Position numbers and translations under genes: made by a program. From contig NC_056551.1 in the NCBI RefSeq assembly GCF_910596095.1, forward strand, positions 2,852,001-2,916,000: DNA of 64,000 nucleotides, given 5' to 3'. The DNA is from Thunnus maccoyii (taxonomy: Eukaryota > Chordata > Actinopteri > Scombriformes > Scombridae). A model generated the notes under the pieces. The model searched no databases. It saw nothing but the letters and a program-made list of their open reading frames with translations, and had not been told where the DNA came from. Shown one piece after another: positions 12,264 to 24,414 of this stretch (its first letter is position 1; each line of letters opens with the position of its first letter).

Positions 12264-15200
12264 ATGTGGGGCATTTGCAGCAGAACTATGGTGAGTAACG
12301 TACGTTTAGCTGACTCTGGCGTTATACTGGTGTCACAAGGCAACATTAGCTTACCGAAATGTTCCATGACATTGGTTAAATATAACAGCATTGGCGACTA
12401 TAAATAACTATTAACGCTGGCGTGAGACTGCCTTAATGTTAATGATGTTGTTGACTAACATTAGTTAAGACAGGTGTTGAAGGAATCTTTGCTAATACTG
12501 GCTAGCTCGTCATGAACTGACATAGCGGTGTAAGTTAGCTAACTGGGTCAAAGGTGATATTACGGTTCGCTAAGATTCAACACAGCTAACAGACAGTAGA
12601 GGACTATTTGACAGGAACTATCATATTTACTTTAATTTGAATTAAAACTGTTTAGCGAATTGTAATAAACGTTGTCCTGAATTGACAAGGAAATAAGAAA
12701 ACGCATCTGAAAGCTAACGTTAACTCAAATCCCACTGACACAGACTGAGCTGCACTTGCTCTTCGACAAAGGAACATGTCTGCAGACTAATAACAGCTCA
12801 TAAGTTATAAAGATAGTCCTGAAAAAGCTGGAAACGCTTTAAACGTTTCTACGACGCCAGCTGTTTTCTTGCATGACGGATGTTTTTCTTCAGCCTCACC
12901 AATTCATATGGTAACAATAACATGAGCGACACCAGACTTGTTGAAAATGCTTATGTTGTGTGATAATAACTTTAATGCATTTTACCCCTGATCCTCATAT
13001 TCTTTAGAATTTGATCATTTAAATGAAAAAAAGCAGCAGTCACACCTTATTGTAAGTCGCACGTGCGCTGGGAACATTTTAAAATAGGTAATAAATATTT
13101 TCGATGCTCGTCTTATCAATGCACTGCAGGGAAACCTTTGTTGACATCATTTTCCAAACTGTAGTCAAGTTGAAAATAAGTACAGACTGCCCTCTACCGG
13201 CGAAATGTCGCTTTTCAGGTGTTCACACACTGCATGTAAGAACTGTTGTTAAAACAGCCTCAGTAGATAGAGTTTTAGAGTATCATAAAATAATTTATGA
13301 TAACTGTTAACCAAAAATAGCCGTGGCCACCGATTTAGCCCCAGAAAAAATCCTTGCAAATAAGTCAGTTTCTTCAATACGTTTTCAAACCAAAATTTGA
13401 CCAAAGTTCTTTAATGTATATTATTGTAATACACTAAGAAGCCAGATTCAGCATGACCTGTTTTATGTCATTGACCTGCATTCATCAGACTACTGAAGTG
13501 TTTTGTTTTACTTTTGACAAGCTGAAGGAGTCATGTTAGGTACAGTGTAATAACAGATGTTATCTGTGATAACAAACTTACTGGCTGTGAAAAATAACTT
13601 GAATAAAGAGTAGTGTGTTGCATGTAGCAGAGTTATTTTTCACATTTGATTCTTTGGTTATTAGAACATGTAGTTAACTGGGGAGGTAGCAACAGCACAC
13701 TCTTCAAAATGTCTATACACACATTTACTCTTTTGTCACTCAGGCGAAGGTGGGGATGGCGAAACCCTGTGGCTTGATTAAACCTGGTCACTTGGTGAAG
13801 CCTGTATCGGTGACCCGGGTCACCGGCAGATACCTGACCCACCAGGAGGGACTGCCCGGTCTGCCTGTCCCCCCTCTGCAGCAGACCTGTGAGCGCTACC
13901 TTACCGCCCTGGAGCCCATCGTGGAGGTAGATGAGCTGAAACACACAAAAAAGATGGTGGACGAGTTTCAGAAGCCTGGAGGGATTGGAGAGAAACTGCA
14001 GACAGGCCTGGAGAGGAGAGCACGCAACACAGAGAACTGGGTGAGCTCAACAACTAGACCGAGAGCTGTGGACAGTTCTAATTTTAAAAAAAAAGTTTAG
14101 TGAGAATATACAATGCTGCTTGAAAGTTTGTAAAGCCTTTAGAATTTGCTCTATTTCTGCATAAATATGACCTAAAACGTGATTAGATTTCCATACAAAT
14201 CCTAAAATTAGATAAAAAGACATCAATTAAACAAATGAGACAAAAACTTTATATATGTTTTTTTATTTAGTGAGGAAAATATACAATGTTACATATTTGT
14301 GTGTGGCAAAAGTATGTGAACCTCTAGGATTATCAATTCATTTGAAGGGGAAATTAGAGTCGTGTGTTTCAATCAATGGAATGACAATCAAGTGTGAGTC
14401 TGGCAGGCCCTGCCTTATTTAAAGAAAAGAGATCTGGGTCTTCACTGTCAAACTCTGAGCTTCACAACACAGGTTTGTAGAAGTGTGTCATGCCTGGAAC
14501 AAAGGAGATTTCTTAGGATCTTAGAAGAAGAGTTGTTGATGCTCACCAAGCTGGAAAGGGTTACAAAACCATTTCTGAAGAGTTTGGACTCCTCCAGTCT
14601 ACTGTCAGGCAGATTTTGTACAAATGGAAGACACCATTGTTACCCTCCCCAGGAGAGGTCGAACAACAAAAATCACACCAAGAGCAGATGTGTAATAGTC
14701 CGGGAGGCCATAAGAGACCCCAGGGTAACGTCTAGGAAACTAAAGGTCTCTCTTGCAGTGGCTACAGTCAGTGTTCATGAGTCCACCATCATGAGAACAT
14801 TGAACATCAGTGGTGTGCATGGCAGAGTTGCAAGGAGAAACCCACTACTCTCCACAAAGAACATTGCTGCCATCTACGGATTGCTCAAGACCACGTGGAT
14901 AAGCCAGAAGGTGATTGGAAAAACGTTCTGTGGATTGATAAGACCAAAATCAAACTTTTCGGCTTGAATGAGAAGTTTTATGTTTGGTGATGAGCAAACA
15001 CTGCATTCCGGCATAAGAACCTAAACCCATCTGTGAAACATGATTGTGGTAGTATCATGGTTTGGGCTGCTTTATGGCCTCTGGACTAGAACAGCTTGCA
15101 ATCATTGAAGGCGCCGAATTCTGAGTTGTATCAGCAAATTCTACAATAAGATGTCAAGGTATCTGTCTGTGAACTGAAGCTCAACAGAAAGTGGGTCATG

Positions 15201-18200
15201 CAGTAAGACAACGACCCTAAACACACAAGTCACTCTACCAAAGAATAGTGAGAGCAGAAGAAAGTTAACAGCTGAGTCAAAGTCCTGACCTTAATCCTTT
15301 AGAAATGCTGTGGAAGGACCTGAAGCATGTGGTTCATGTTGAGAAGCCCACCAACATCCCTGAGTTGAGACTGTTGTGTAAGGAGGAACGGACTAAAATT
15401 CCTCCAAGCTGATGTGCAGAGCTGATAAACAGTTACTGGAAACGTTTGGTTGAAATTGTTGCTGCAAAAGGGGATCACACCAGTTACTGAAAGCAAGGGT
15501 TCACATACTTTTGCCTCTCACAAATATGTAAGATTGGATAATTTTCCTCAATAAATAAATGAATAAGTTCAATGTTTTTGTCTCATTTGTTTAATTGGGT
15601 TCCCTTTATCTAGTTTTAGGACTTGTATAAAAATCTGATCACGTTTTAGGTCATATTTATGCAAAAATAGGGTAAATTCTAAAGGGTTCACAAGCAGCAC
15701 TGTATGACTCCCTGGCATAAAACTCTTGCTTTTTATTCTTGACACAATCTAATTATAAACTCCACTGACATTTGACTTATTTCTTTATAATGAACTTCAT
15801 TTTCTGGCCATTATCTTCTCTGTGTCTTTGTAGTTGTCAGAGTGGTGGGTTCAGGTGGCTTATCTAGACTACCGGCTGCCTGTGGTGGTCCATTCAAGTC
15901 CTGGGTTGGTCTTGCCCCGCATGAACTTCCATGATAAGCAAGGACAAATAAGGTGATCACACTACAATCCCCTTTCAACCAATTTGGTCTGCCTTGGACT
16001 CTTTCATGTTTTATTTATTTATTTTTTACTACTGTGAGTCACAGTGGATGTAATTGCCCATTCAAGCCATTTACAACAGTTTGATAAGCTTCTTTTAGAA
16101 GGCAGAGATGCGGTGGGTGTGTGTTACGGCTGACAAATTGCAGCCATTTACACACAATAAGTCAGATAGTGTGTCGATTAGATTTGGATGCATCACTATC
16201 ATTATGACTCATTGCAGCTCCACTGTGCTGTGATCAGTTCAGTCTTTCTAAAAGTGATGTTTTTAGGCACAGACTGTTTATTTAAGCAACATAAGGAAAT
16301 GTTCATACAACTCAACATTCGAATGAATAATCATGTTCTCTCTGTTTAGGTTTGCTGCCAAACTGATAGCAGGTGTTTTGGACTTCAAGACAATGATTGA
16401 CAAGTGAGTATAGGGCTTCAGAAGTGAGTTTTATCATCCTACCACTTTGATTTATCTCTGTCCTCCCAGGATGAAGTAATATATTGTGGCAAGAAATTTA
16501 ATGATAGAAAAATATGATTAATATTATATGAAAAATTGACCAATATCAATAAAAAAGGACAGTTAAATTACACTCATTTACAGTTTGAACTGTCAGATGT
16601 GTCTTTTGCTAGCTATGAAGATGGTCATGCTTTTTTTCCCCTGAGGCCATAAATATAAAATCTGTTTCTTTAAAGAGTTGAGCTGAATTTATCTTCATTA
16701 AATCTATAAATTCTTCTATAAACCCTTTCTGACTCTGACTTTGTGCCTGTAATGCACATGGAATACTGTGATAGTTTTTCTAATTCAAACATTTTCATGA
16801 ATATTGTATGTGCATCAAACCCCATATCCCAGTCATATCGCGTGGTCAAGTTAATGTTTTAATGGCAGAGCTTGAATGTTTTGCAGTGAGACATTGCCAG
16901 TTGAGTACCTGGGTGGGAAGCCGCTGTGTATGAATCAGTACTATGAAGTGCTCTCATCCTGCCGCATCCCTGGTCTGAAGAGAGATTCTGTGGTGAACCA
17001 TGCCAAGAGCTCCAAGCCCCCCAAACACATCACTGTAGTACACAACTTCCAGGTGAGGAGCACAACATCAGTGGTCCAAGTCATTAATCTGTGTCTGAGC
17101 TCCTCTGGGACCAGAAGCCTGTATCACAAAGCAAGCTCAACTTACTCTGAGCTCTCTCAACTATCCTTTTGATACTTGACAGTTTCTGATTGTCTGTTTT
17201 ACAGACACATATGGATTGCTACTCAACAAATACTGAGGTTCCACACCCAGTGTTTCTCTCTCTAAGAAAGCTTCTGTGCAGAGAACACACTAACCAGACA
17301 ACAACCAACTGCACTATTGTTTCTTGTGTCCAACTTAGTGAATCAGTGTTAGTTAAATACAGCTGATGATATTTACCACCTACCGTTGTTATTTTGACTA
17401 ACAATGAGAAGCCTGATTGAGTCTGTTATATCTTTCCTCCTCTTTGAATCAGTTCTTTGTGCTGGACGTGTATAACAGTGATGGGACTCCACTGACAGCT
17501 GATCAGCTCTGTGTGCAGCTGGAGAGGATCTGCAGCTCTTCACTACAGACCAGCATGGAGCCTGTTGGCATCCTCACCACCCAGCATCGTGACTCTTGGG
17601 GCAAAGCCTATGTCAACCTAATCAAGGGTGAGCTAAAAGACCACTGATTTGACTACATATAGTATGTAAAAATGTCTACATTTGTTTAACAGTTGCAGTG
17701 TGATTCCATGCTAACATCATGTTTGCTTTGTGTGCATGTTGTGTTCAGATAAGACCAACAAAGAATCTGTGTCGGCTATCCAAAGGAGCATCTTTACAGT
17801 TTGTCTGGATGGAGCGATGCCTCGAGTGTCTGAGGACACATACCGCAGCTGTGCTGCCGTCCAGATGCTGCATGGAGGAGGCAGCCAGTGGAACAGTGGC
17901 AACCGCTGGTTTGACAAGACGCTACAGGTGACCCACAGAGGCATTTTACACACACACACACACACACACAATCTTTTCCTGAGTTAAAGTGCAATTGTTA
18001 GTAATACCTCAAATAAAGAAAATGGTTACATGACGTTTCCTACAGCTGTTAGTTCAAATGAGGGCATAAAGCTTTCTGCACAGGCTCTGTACATGTTTGG
18101 GCTTTAGGGATGCAGGATATTGGTGGCCGATATATCCAATATGTAAGAAAATTAATTTGTTATTTGCATCCAATAATTTGGAGTCTTGGCTGTGGAGTAG

Positions 18201-21200
18201 GAACACCTTTCAAAACCAGCTTTTGACGGGGATTTGTTTTAAGTTTAGGATCTTATGGGGCTGTCAAACGAAGCCAATGTGGAAGTGCCAAAAAGTGCAG
18301 TTCCTCGAATGGCCACTTGAGGTTTGCTCCAAAAGCGAGTCATTCTCCATAGACCCCCATGTTAAAATGCCCAACTTTACAACAGAAATAAACATGTTTA
18401 CAGCCTGGTACAAAAATGGTTTTGGTCTCTATAGTTAATTTCCCCTTTCATGACAACTGTACGGGGGGTGAATTTTTTTATAACTCACCCTTTTAAGTTT
18501 TTTTAAGCCGTAAAGTTATGCATAATGAAGGACATGGCTGCTTTGAGTGACAGGTCCGCCAGCCGCTAGGTGGCTTGTTTCAGCCATTCAGCCATTTTTG
18601 ATTGGCTGGGAGTTAGGGAGCACCATGCACTGCCAAGATGGTGTACATTAACTTACCATAAGTTAATGTACACACTAACTTATGGTAAGTTAGTGTGTAC
18701 ATTTTGCATCTCTCTGCTCTGCTCTGTGTTACTGTTTGTTTGCATGGGGAGAGGGGAGTTTACCAGTTTTTACCAGTATATTGTAAAACAGCTGCAGCCT
18801 TTCCAACAATCAGTCCCTCTAGGAAATTGTGATTTTGTGATCATGATAATTAACACAAATTCAAGAAATCCTGCCAACAAAAACTACTACTAGTAGTAGT
18901 AGTTTTAAAAAAAAAACTTTTTTCCTTTGCTTGTAATTTTTCCCAATCCCTGCAATTTTACCACAATAAGAGCACATAAAACATTAAAAATTGTATCTCA
19001 GTTTTTGAGCTGCTGCACAACCAAAATTTTGCAGCGGCAATAATCACAAACAATCTCTGAAATCTTGGAGGAACTGAACAATGGAGTCAAAGGGCTTTAG
19101 ATACACAATCAGTCCAACAGTATGTAAAATTATTTTAAAGGTTTTTGTATCATACACACACTTAATAGATAAGGTCTGGTGTTTATTAGTCTACATGTTA
19201 AGTTTATAATAAATTAAAATTATTTCTTTACTGAAGAGATGGTTGAGGGCTCCAAACATTGATGCTTTAGGTATAACCTAATTGGAGAGGGCTGGAGCCT
19301 AGAGACATCAAATACAGGACATGAGAAATACTGGAATTAGGGTGAGTGAGGCGACAGATTTCACAAAAAAGGAAATTTATGCTGACATGGACTTCTCCCC
19401 CTTACTTCATCAAATGGTGGGTTTGTAAAAATTACACAGAGAAATACATATGGCATTAGAGAACAGTCATATGTATTTACTCATCTTAACATAAATTATT
19501 AAACTCATTCTCATTTGGCCTTTTAACAGAGTTTTAGTAATATACAAACATAAACAACACATAAGGTAAACACTGGAATTAGCCATAAGGTTAAGCAATA
19601 CACTATTACTCACTTTTAGACTCACTTAACAAGCAGAAGGGAGGACAAGTCTGGTTGGTGGGAGAGCAAAACAGAGCAATGGTTTCCTCTCCTATCTGTC
19701 ATTGTTATCAGCCCTTAAATTCCTTATCATCCCTGTTGCATCTTTATGCTTGAAATGTGTTTCTTTCCATTCAAATTTGTCTTTACTTTTTACTGATTTT
19801 CTTGCATGTTGATGTGAGACCTAGCACGGTAGAAAGGCTTTAGATTCACTCATACATCTGTTGTTTAGTTTTCCATGACATAGGGGGTGTTTCATAAAGC
19901 TTTCAGATTACTACTTAAACCAGGCTTACTTCAGTAAGTCAGGCTTAGTTTCAGAGAAATCTGTTTCATAAAAGAGTTTTAAATAAGTCTGGCTTGAGTT
20001 ACCACTAGTCTGCAACTGGTCAGACTAGTTTTCAGATTTAGCTTCACAGGCTTAAACAGTGTTACAGTCAATGTGCAAGACTGAAACACTATTTTTTCAC
20101 CCCAGCAGTCACTCAGTACAGCTGCACTGTGAGCATGAGTCAGCTTGCACTCACATTAGACATGCGAAGCACTTATTGCATACTTAAAACCTGAGTTCAT
20201 ACACACATCAGCATGTGTTTCTAGGTGTTGGGGAGTACTACCACTTATGTGGGGAAAAAAAGTAGTATAAAGCCTTTTCTGTCTCCAGAGACAGCTGTGT
20301 GAAATCTGATGAATTGCCTCAAGTGATGTCACTTGTAGTCTTTAGCCTCAACTGACGCTGACTCAGGTTTGAAAATGAAAATAATCTGGGGGTGTGGAGT
20401 TAGAAAGAAGTGACCTCATCTCTGCTTTAGGCTAGCAGCTCCAGGCTACATTAGCAACTACTAGCATAACACACCCAAATCTCCAAGAGAGTTGTCTGTG
20501 GTTGAGATGCATCGTGGGTAATGTAGGCACCAGGTTTTGACCAGGAGGAAGAATGTATGGAATAAAAAAAGATATCACTGGTTCTGCTGCATAGATTTTG
20601 ATCCTTTTTTAGAAAACTGTCCATCGTGAGTCCAGCAATGTTATAGGAGTGCAATACTAAATCAGTAGTACTCTAAACAAGACTAGTCTGATCTCATCAC
20701 CTCTGAGTTGCTTTGTTAAACAGCTTCATCCTGATTCAGTTTCTGTGGTAAATTTAAGACAGAAAGCAGCCCTCTGGTAACCAAGAATGAATGCATACAG
20801 TTGGGAATACTGAACACATGTTAAGTGTTAGTGCCTCCCTTTGTTAACAGGAAAAGTGACAGAGTTAGTCATGTAAAGAATGACACATAGAGTTGGAGAA
20901 AAAAATTCAGACCCTGGCTACTTTCTCACTCCCACACAGCTTGTCAGTCACTGTGTGAAGTTGGTGTGAATGTCGGTTACAGAAAAGTTACAAAAATTGT
21001 CAGGCACAGTCCCTGAATTCCAGTGTCTGAGAGGTGTGGAGAGAGGGTTTCAGATGCAGTTCAACTGTCTGAAAAGCACTTCTGATGGAAAATTGGTCTT
21101 AATTTTGACTTCCCCTCAAGGACTTGACTTGCTTTGACAGACTTGAGACTTGACTTAGACTTGCCCAAAATTCTTAGAAACATCTCAGGAATTTGCTGAC

Positions 21201-24200
21201 AGTCAAATTATTACTTCACCAGTTTTACAGTTTGCAGGGGTTGGGATGTAATGCAAATGCTCATTGTGTGTGTGGTTTCTCTACAAGTTTCATCTTCTAA
21301 TCTTTCAGTTCATTATTGGAGAAGATGGGACATGTGGTGCGAACTACGAGCATGCGCCAGCTGAGGGCCCACCCATCGTTGCCTTGATTGACCATGTTGT
21401 AGAATACACGTAAGTAGGTCAAAGATTATTTAGTCTTTATACAGTGACACTGTGCTGTCAGCATGGACAGGTTGACCACAGATAGAAAACCATGGTTTTA
21501 TTAAGTACAGTTAATGGTGACTTTCTTCTTGGGCTCTTGTTTGTGGAAACAGGAGGAAGCCAGAGATGGTGCGGTCTCCCATGGTGCCTTTGCCCATGCC
21601 CAAGAAACTACACTTCAACATCACACCTGAGATCAAGAAAGACATTGAGGAGGCCAAGCAGAGCATGAACATGTGAGGGCAGCTTTTATATAGACACTCA
21701 CTGACCAGCAAAATAAGTATATATACATATTTATTGTATAGTGATACAATGGGACAAATGTTTCTGCAAATATCATCCAAAAAACCTCAGAAAAGTCTGA
21801 CTGTCCTGACATTTCTCCCACCACAGACTGGCTCAGGACCTGGATGTGAGGGTTATGGTCTTTAGCCACTTTGGGAAAAATGTCCCAAAGACCCACAAGA
21901 TGAGCCCTGATGCTTTTATACAGATGGCGCTCCAGCTGGCCTACTACAGGTAAGATGCCGAAAAGTCATATAGAGATGGACTGTTTTGTATGGAGACTTT
22001 ATTTACTCTCTACATTCTAATCCAAGGGTAACCAGCGTTTTCATTTAAAAAAGCTTAAGAGCACAATTTTGCTGTAACAAAGATGTTTGTGTCCATATCC
22101 AGCAATGGATAAACAAATGCTCTCAGCAATATTAAACACCAAGTATGTCTAAGAGTTTTCTCACACGGTCTCCTCTCCTATCAACAGGATGTATCAGCGG
22201 TGCTGTGCCACATATGAAAGTGCCTCCTTGCGTATGTTCAGACTGGGCCGCACAGATACGATCCGATCAGCCTCAAGTGCCTCAGCTGCCTTTGTCAAGG
22301 CCTTTGATGACTCTAGCAAACAGGTTTGATAAAAGGGAAGATTCTGATGTAATGTATTTGTGATTGACAGCAGCCATTTTGGCACTAAACTGGCCGACTC
22401 AGATTACAACCTCTGAGATGGCAACACTGGGCTGATACAGTCCTCAGTCCATAGACACACTCACAGCATGAAGTCTCAAACATCACTGGAAACCTTATGT
22501 TTTTATTTTGAAGAATTCCAATGTTCTACTTGCAGTTTCAAGCCAACTTTTCAAATATACTTGAACACTGTTAAACAAACACTAACTTACTACAAGGAAT
22601 GAGTTGTAACATTCTTGTCTTCTTCCTGTTTTGAACAGAACACAGAGAAGGTCGATCTAATGGAGAAAGCTGTAAAAGCACACAGGTCTTATACTAATAT
22701 GGTGAGTATTCACAGCACCAGCTCAATACTTGTGGCCAGTGAAAGTCTAGCTGTTTTTTAGATAGTTACTGAACATTTTTTATTAGCCATGCTAGTCTGC
22801 TAGCAGTGTGGCTCTATGGATGGCAATGTGGGGGGGTTGGTCTATCCATCTTTCACTTTGGTCCTGAGTGAAGCATCTCAACAGCTGTTGAATGGATTGT
22901 CATGACATGGACGTTTTACAGAGGATGAGTTGTAGTCACATTAGTGATCCCTTAAAGGACCAGTGTGTAAGATTTAGTGGCATCTAGCGGTGAGGTTGCA
23001 GATTGCAACCAACTGTATACTCCTTACCCTCCACTTCCAAGCATGTAGGAGAAACTATGGTGGCCGTGAAACTCACAAAAAACAGGAAAGCCCTCTCTAG
23101 AGCCAGTGTTTGGTTTGTCCGTTTTGGGCTACTGTAGAAACATGGCGGTGCAACATGGTGGGCTCCATGGAAGAGGACCCACACCCTATGCAGATATAAA
23201 GGTCTCATTCTAAGGTAAAGAAAACACATGAATGAATATTATATTTCATTTCTGCCCAATCTGTTCCACTAGATACCTCTAAATCTTGCACTTTGGTCCT
23301 TTTTAAATTTTCATTATCAGGTCAGAATTTCAGTTGGGTTTATAACCAAATACAGGGTTTCCACCAGAAAAGGTGGTTGGCCTGGCGGGGGATGGGGGAT
23401 GGTAATGGGTAAAGCTGTTACCTGTGATACGCATCGTTCAGGCATACACCAATTACATAACTTGCCTGCAGTCGTTTTGCTTTTTTTCATATAAATAAAA
23501 CCTGTTTAGTTCATTTTCATGTATTAGTGAAAATGAACTAAATGTACATCAAATAAGAGTTCTAATTTGTGAAGTATTAAGTGTGTTATCAATACTTAGT
23601 CGGACAACGGACATTACAATAAATGTTGATGTCAATAACACAAGTGTTACTTTTAAGTAGTTAACATCTGGTGATTAACAGTGCAAACAAATTTATTCTC
23701 TTCACTCCCACAGGCAGTCAGTGGTCAGGCCATAGACAGACACCTCTTGGGTCTTAAGATGCAGGCTGTCGAGGAAAAACTCTCCATTCCTGATCTCTTC
23801 ACAGACAGCGCCTACGCCAAAGCTTTACACTACCAGCTCTCTACAAGTCAGGTATGGGCCAAGGTTTAAACTGAGAGATAAATGAAGACACCACTACATA
23901 ATGGCAAAGATATTTTTCCTATAGCCCAATACTCCATAAATTTATTTTTTTAAGCTGTATTGCTTTAGAACATCACAGGAAAGGGAAATGCTTGCTGAAT
24001 GCCAAAACATTTACGTAAACGCACATCACAAATACATTTGCACCCAAGCCAAAAGACTGTCTTGTGGCCTACCTGGTAGACTTTGTACTCAGTCTTAGTG
24101 GAACACAACAGTGTTTGTAGAGGGAAAATATGCCTCAATTGACCCTTTTAACCCAAACTGTTTTCCAACCAACTGCTACATTTTCATCTCTCCACAAGGT

Positions 24201-24414
24201 ACCATCCAAGACCGACTGCGTCATGTGTTTCGGCCCGGTTGTACCCAACGGATACGGCGTGTGCTATAATCCCATGAACGATCACATCAACTTTGCAGTG
24301 TCGTCTTTTAACACCTGTAAAGAAACGAATACAGCACATCTGGCCCAAGCTGTGGAGGGTGCACTGATGGATATGAGGACACTGCTGGAACAAACACCAA
24401 GAGCCAAACTGTGA
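12264..24414 (+). CDS. crat: Carnitine O-acetyltransferase (CrAT), complete
   Basis: Transfers acetyl groups between CoA and carnitine, in mitochondria and peroxisomes. Fourteen exons: 12264-12290, 13744-14040, 15834-15952, 16350-16403, 16887-17052, 17453-17627, 17749-17927, 21309-21409, 21553-21672, 21827-21949, 22188-22323, 22639-22701, 23714-23851, 24199-24414. They join without a frame break to 1914 nt, or 637 residues (human 626). The catalytic His is His354 in [10 protein letters not shown]; the carnitine-site STS motif is at 563-565; the C-terminus is AKL, a PTS1. The start at 12264 (MWGICSRTM) matches the human MLAFAART leader in length and style, and exon 1 ends on a second in-frame ATG at the splice junction. 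Intron 2 carries a Tc1-like element, and intron 7 (3.4 kb) is repeat-filled. Teleosts may carry two copies (crata/cratb); which one this is cannot be told here. Confidence 0.97.
14111..15702. mobile_element. Decayed Tc1/mariner transposon in crat intron 2
   Basis: A 1592-bp element flanked by TA dinucleotides (14109-14110 and 15703-15704). It starts CAATGCTGCTTG and ends CAAGCAGCACTG. TIRs extend over roughly 130 bp each side, including the shared AAATATGACCTAAAACGTGAT. A transposase remnant is readable at 14485-14967 ([22 protein letters not shown], in the style of the Tc1 helix-turn-helix region). After that point there are many stops and frameshifts, so it is not autonomous. Confidence 0.88.
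17949..17970. repeat. (CA)n microsatellite at the start of crat intron 7
   Basis: About 11 CA units beginning 21 nt after the donor of the exon ending at 17927. Confidence 0.95.
18100..18560. mobile_element. Non-coding dispersed repeat in crat intron 7
   Basis: From memory, this text (GCCACTTGAGGTTTGCTCC, TTTACAGCCTGGTACAAAAA, TATAACTCACCCTTTTAAG) belongs to a repeat seen widely in fish genomes. Boundaries are approximate. The 113-codon open frame inside it has no recognised protein family and is treated as chance. Confidence 0.5.
18641..18700. repeat. Two overlapping perfect 15-bp-arm palindromes
   Basis: First inverted repeat 18641-18673: arms GTGTACATTAACTTA and TAAGTTAATGTACAC around CCA. 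Second 18668-18700: arms GTACACACTAACTTA and TAAGTTAGTGTGTAC around TGG. They share six bases, and the two loops are complementary, so either two small hairpins or one larger hairpin could form. Confidence 0.9.
22952..23306. mobile_element. TIR MITE bounded by TTAA in crat intron 12
   Basis: Left end TTAAAGGACCAGTGTGTAAG (22952 on). The right end, reverse complemented, reads TTAAAAAGGACCAAAGTGCA and then AAGATTTAGAGG. The TTAA at both edges would fit a piggyBac-type target but could be part of the TIR. About 350 bp, non-coding. Confidence 0.7.

Larger units (their letters stand above)
17928..21308 (+). other. crat intron 7, 3.4 kb, no exon seen
   Basis: Holds the CA tract, the fish repeat at about 18100-18560, the palindromes at 18641-18700, a region around 19880-20060 with reiterated CAGGCTTA/TAGTCTG words, and one copy of a four-copy dispersed family near 20505-20610. 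Much longer than the other crat introns, probably through repeat insertion. Confidence 0.7.

Noticed and set aside
12257..12290. ATG at 12257 as the crat start
   Set aside because: Frame from this ATG reaches a stop soon after splicing to exon 2; the ATG at 12264 is in frame with the whole protein.
18097..18438. 113-codon frame in crat intron 7
   Set aside because: Falls in a dispersed fish repeat with no known coding capacity.
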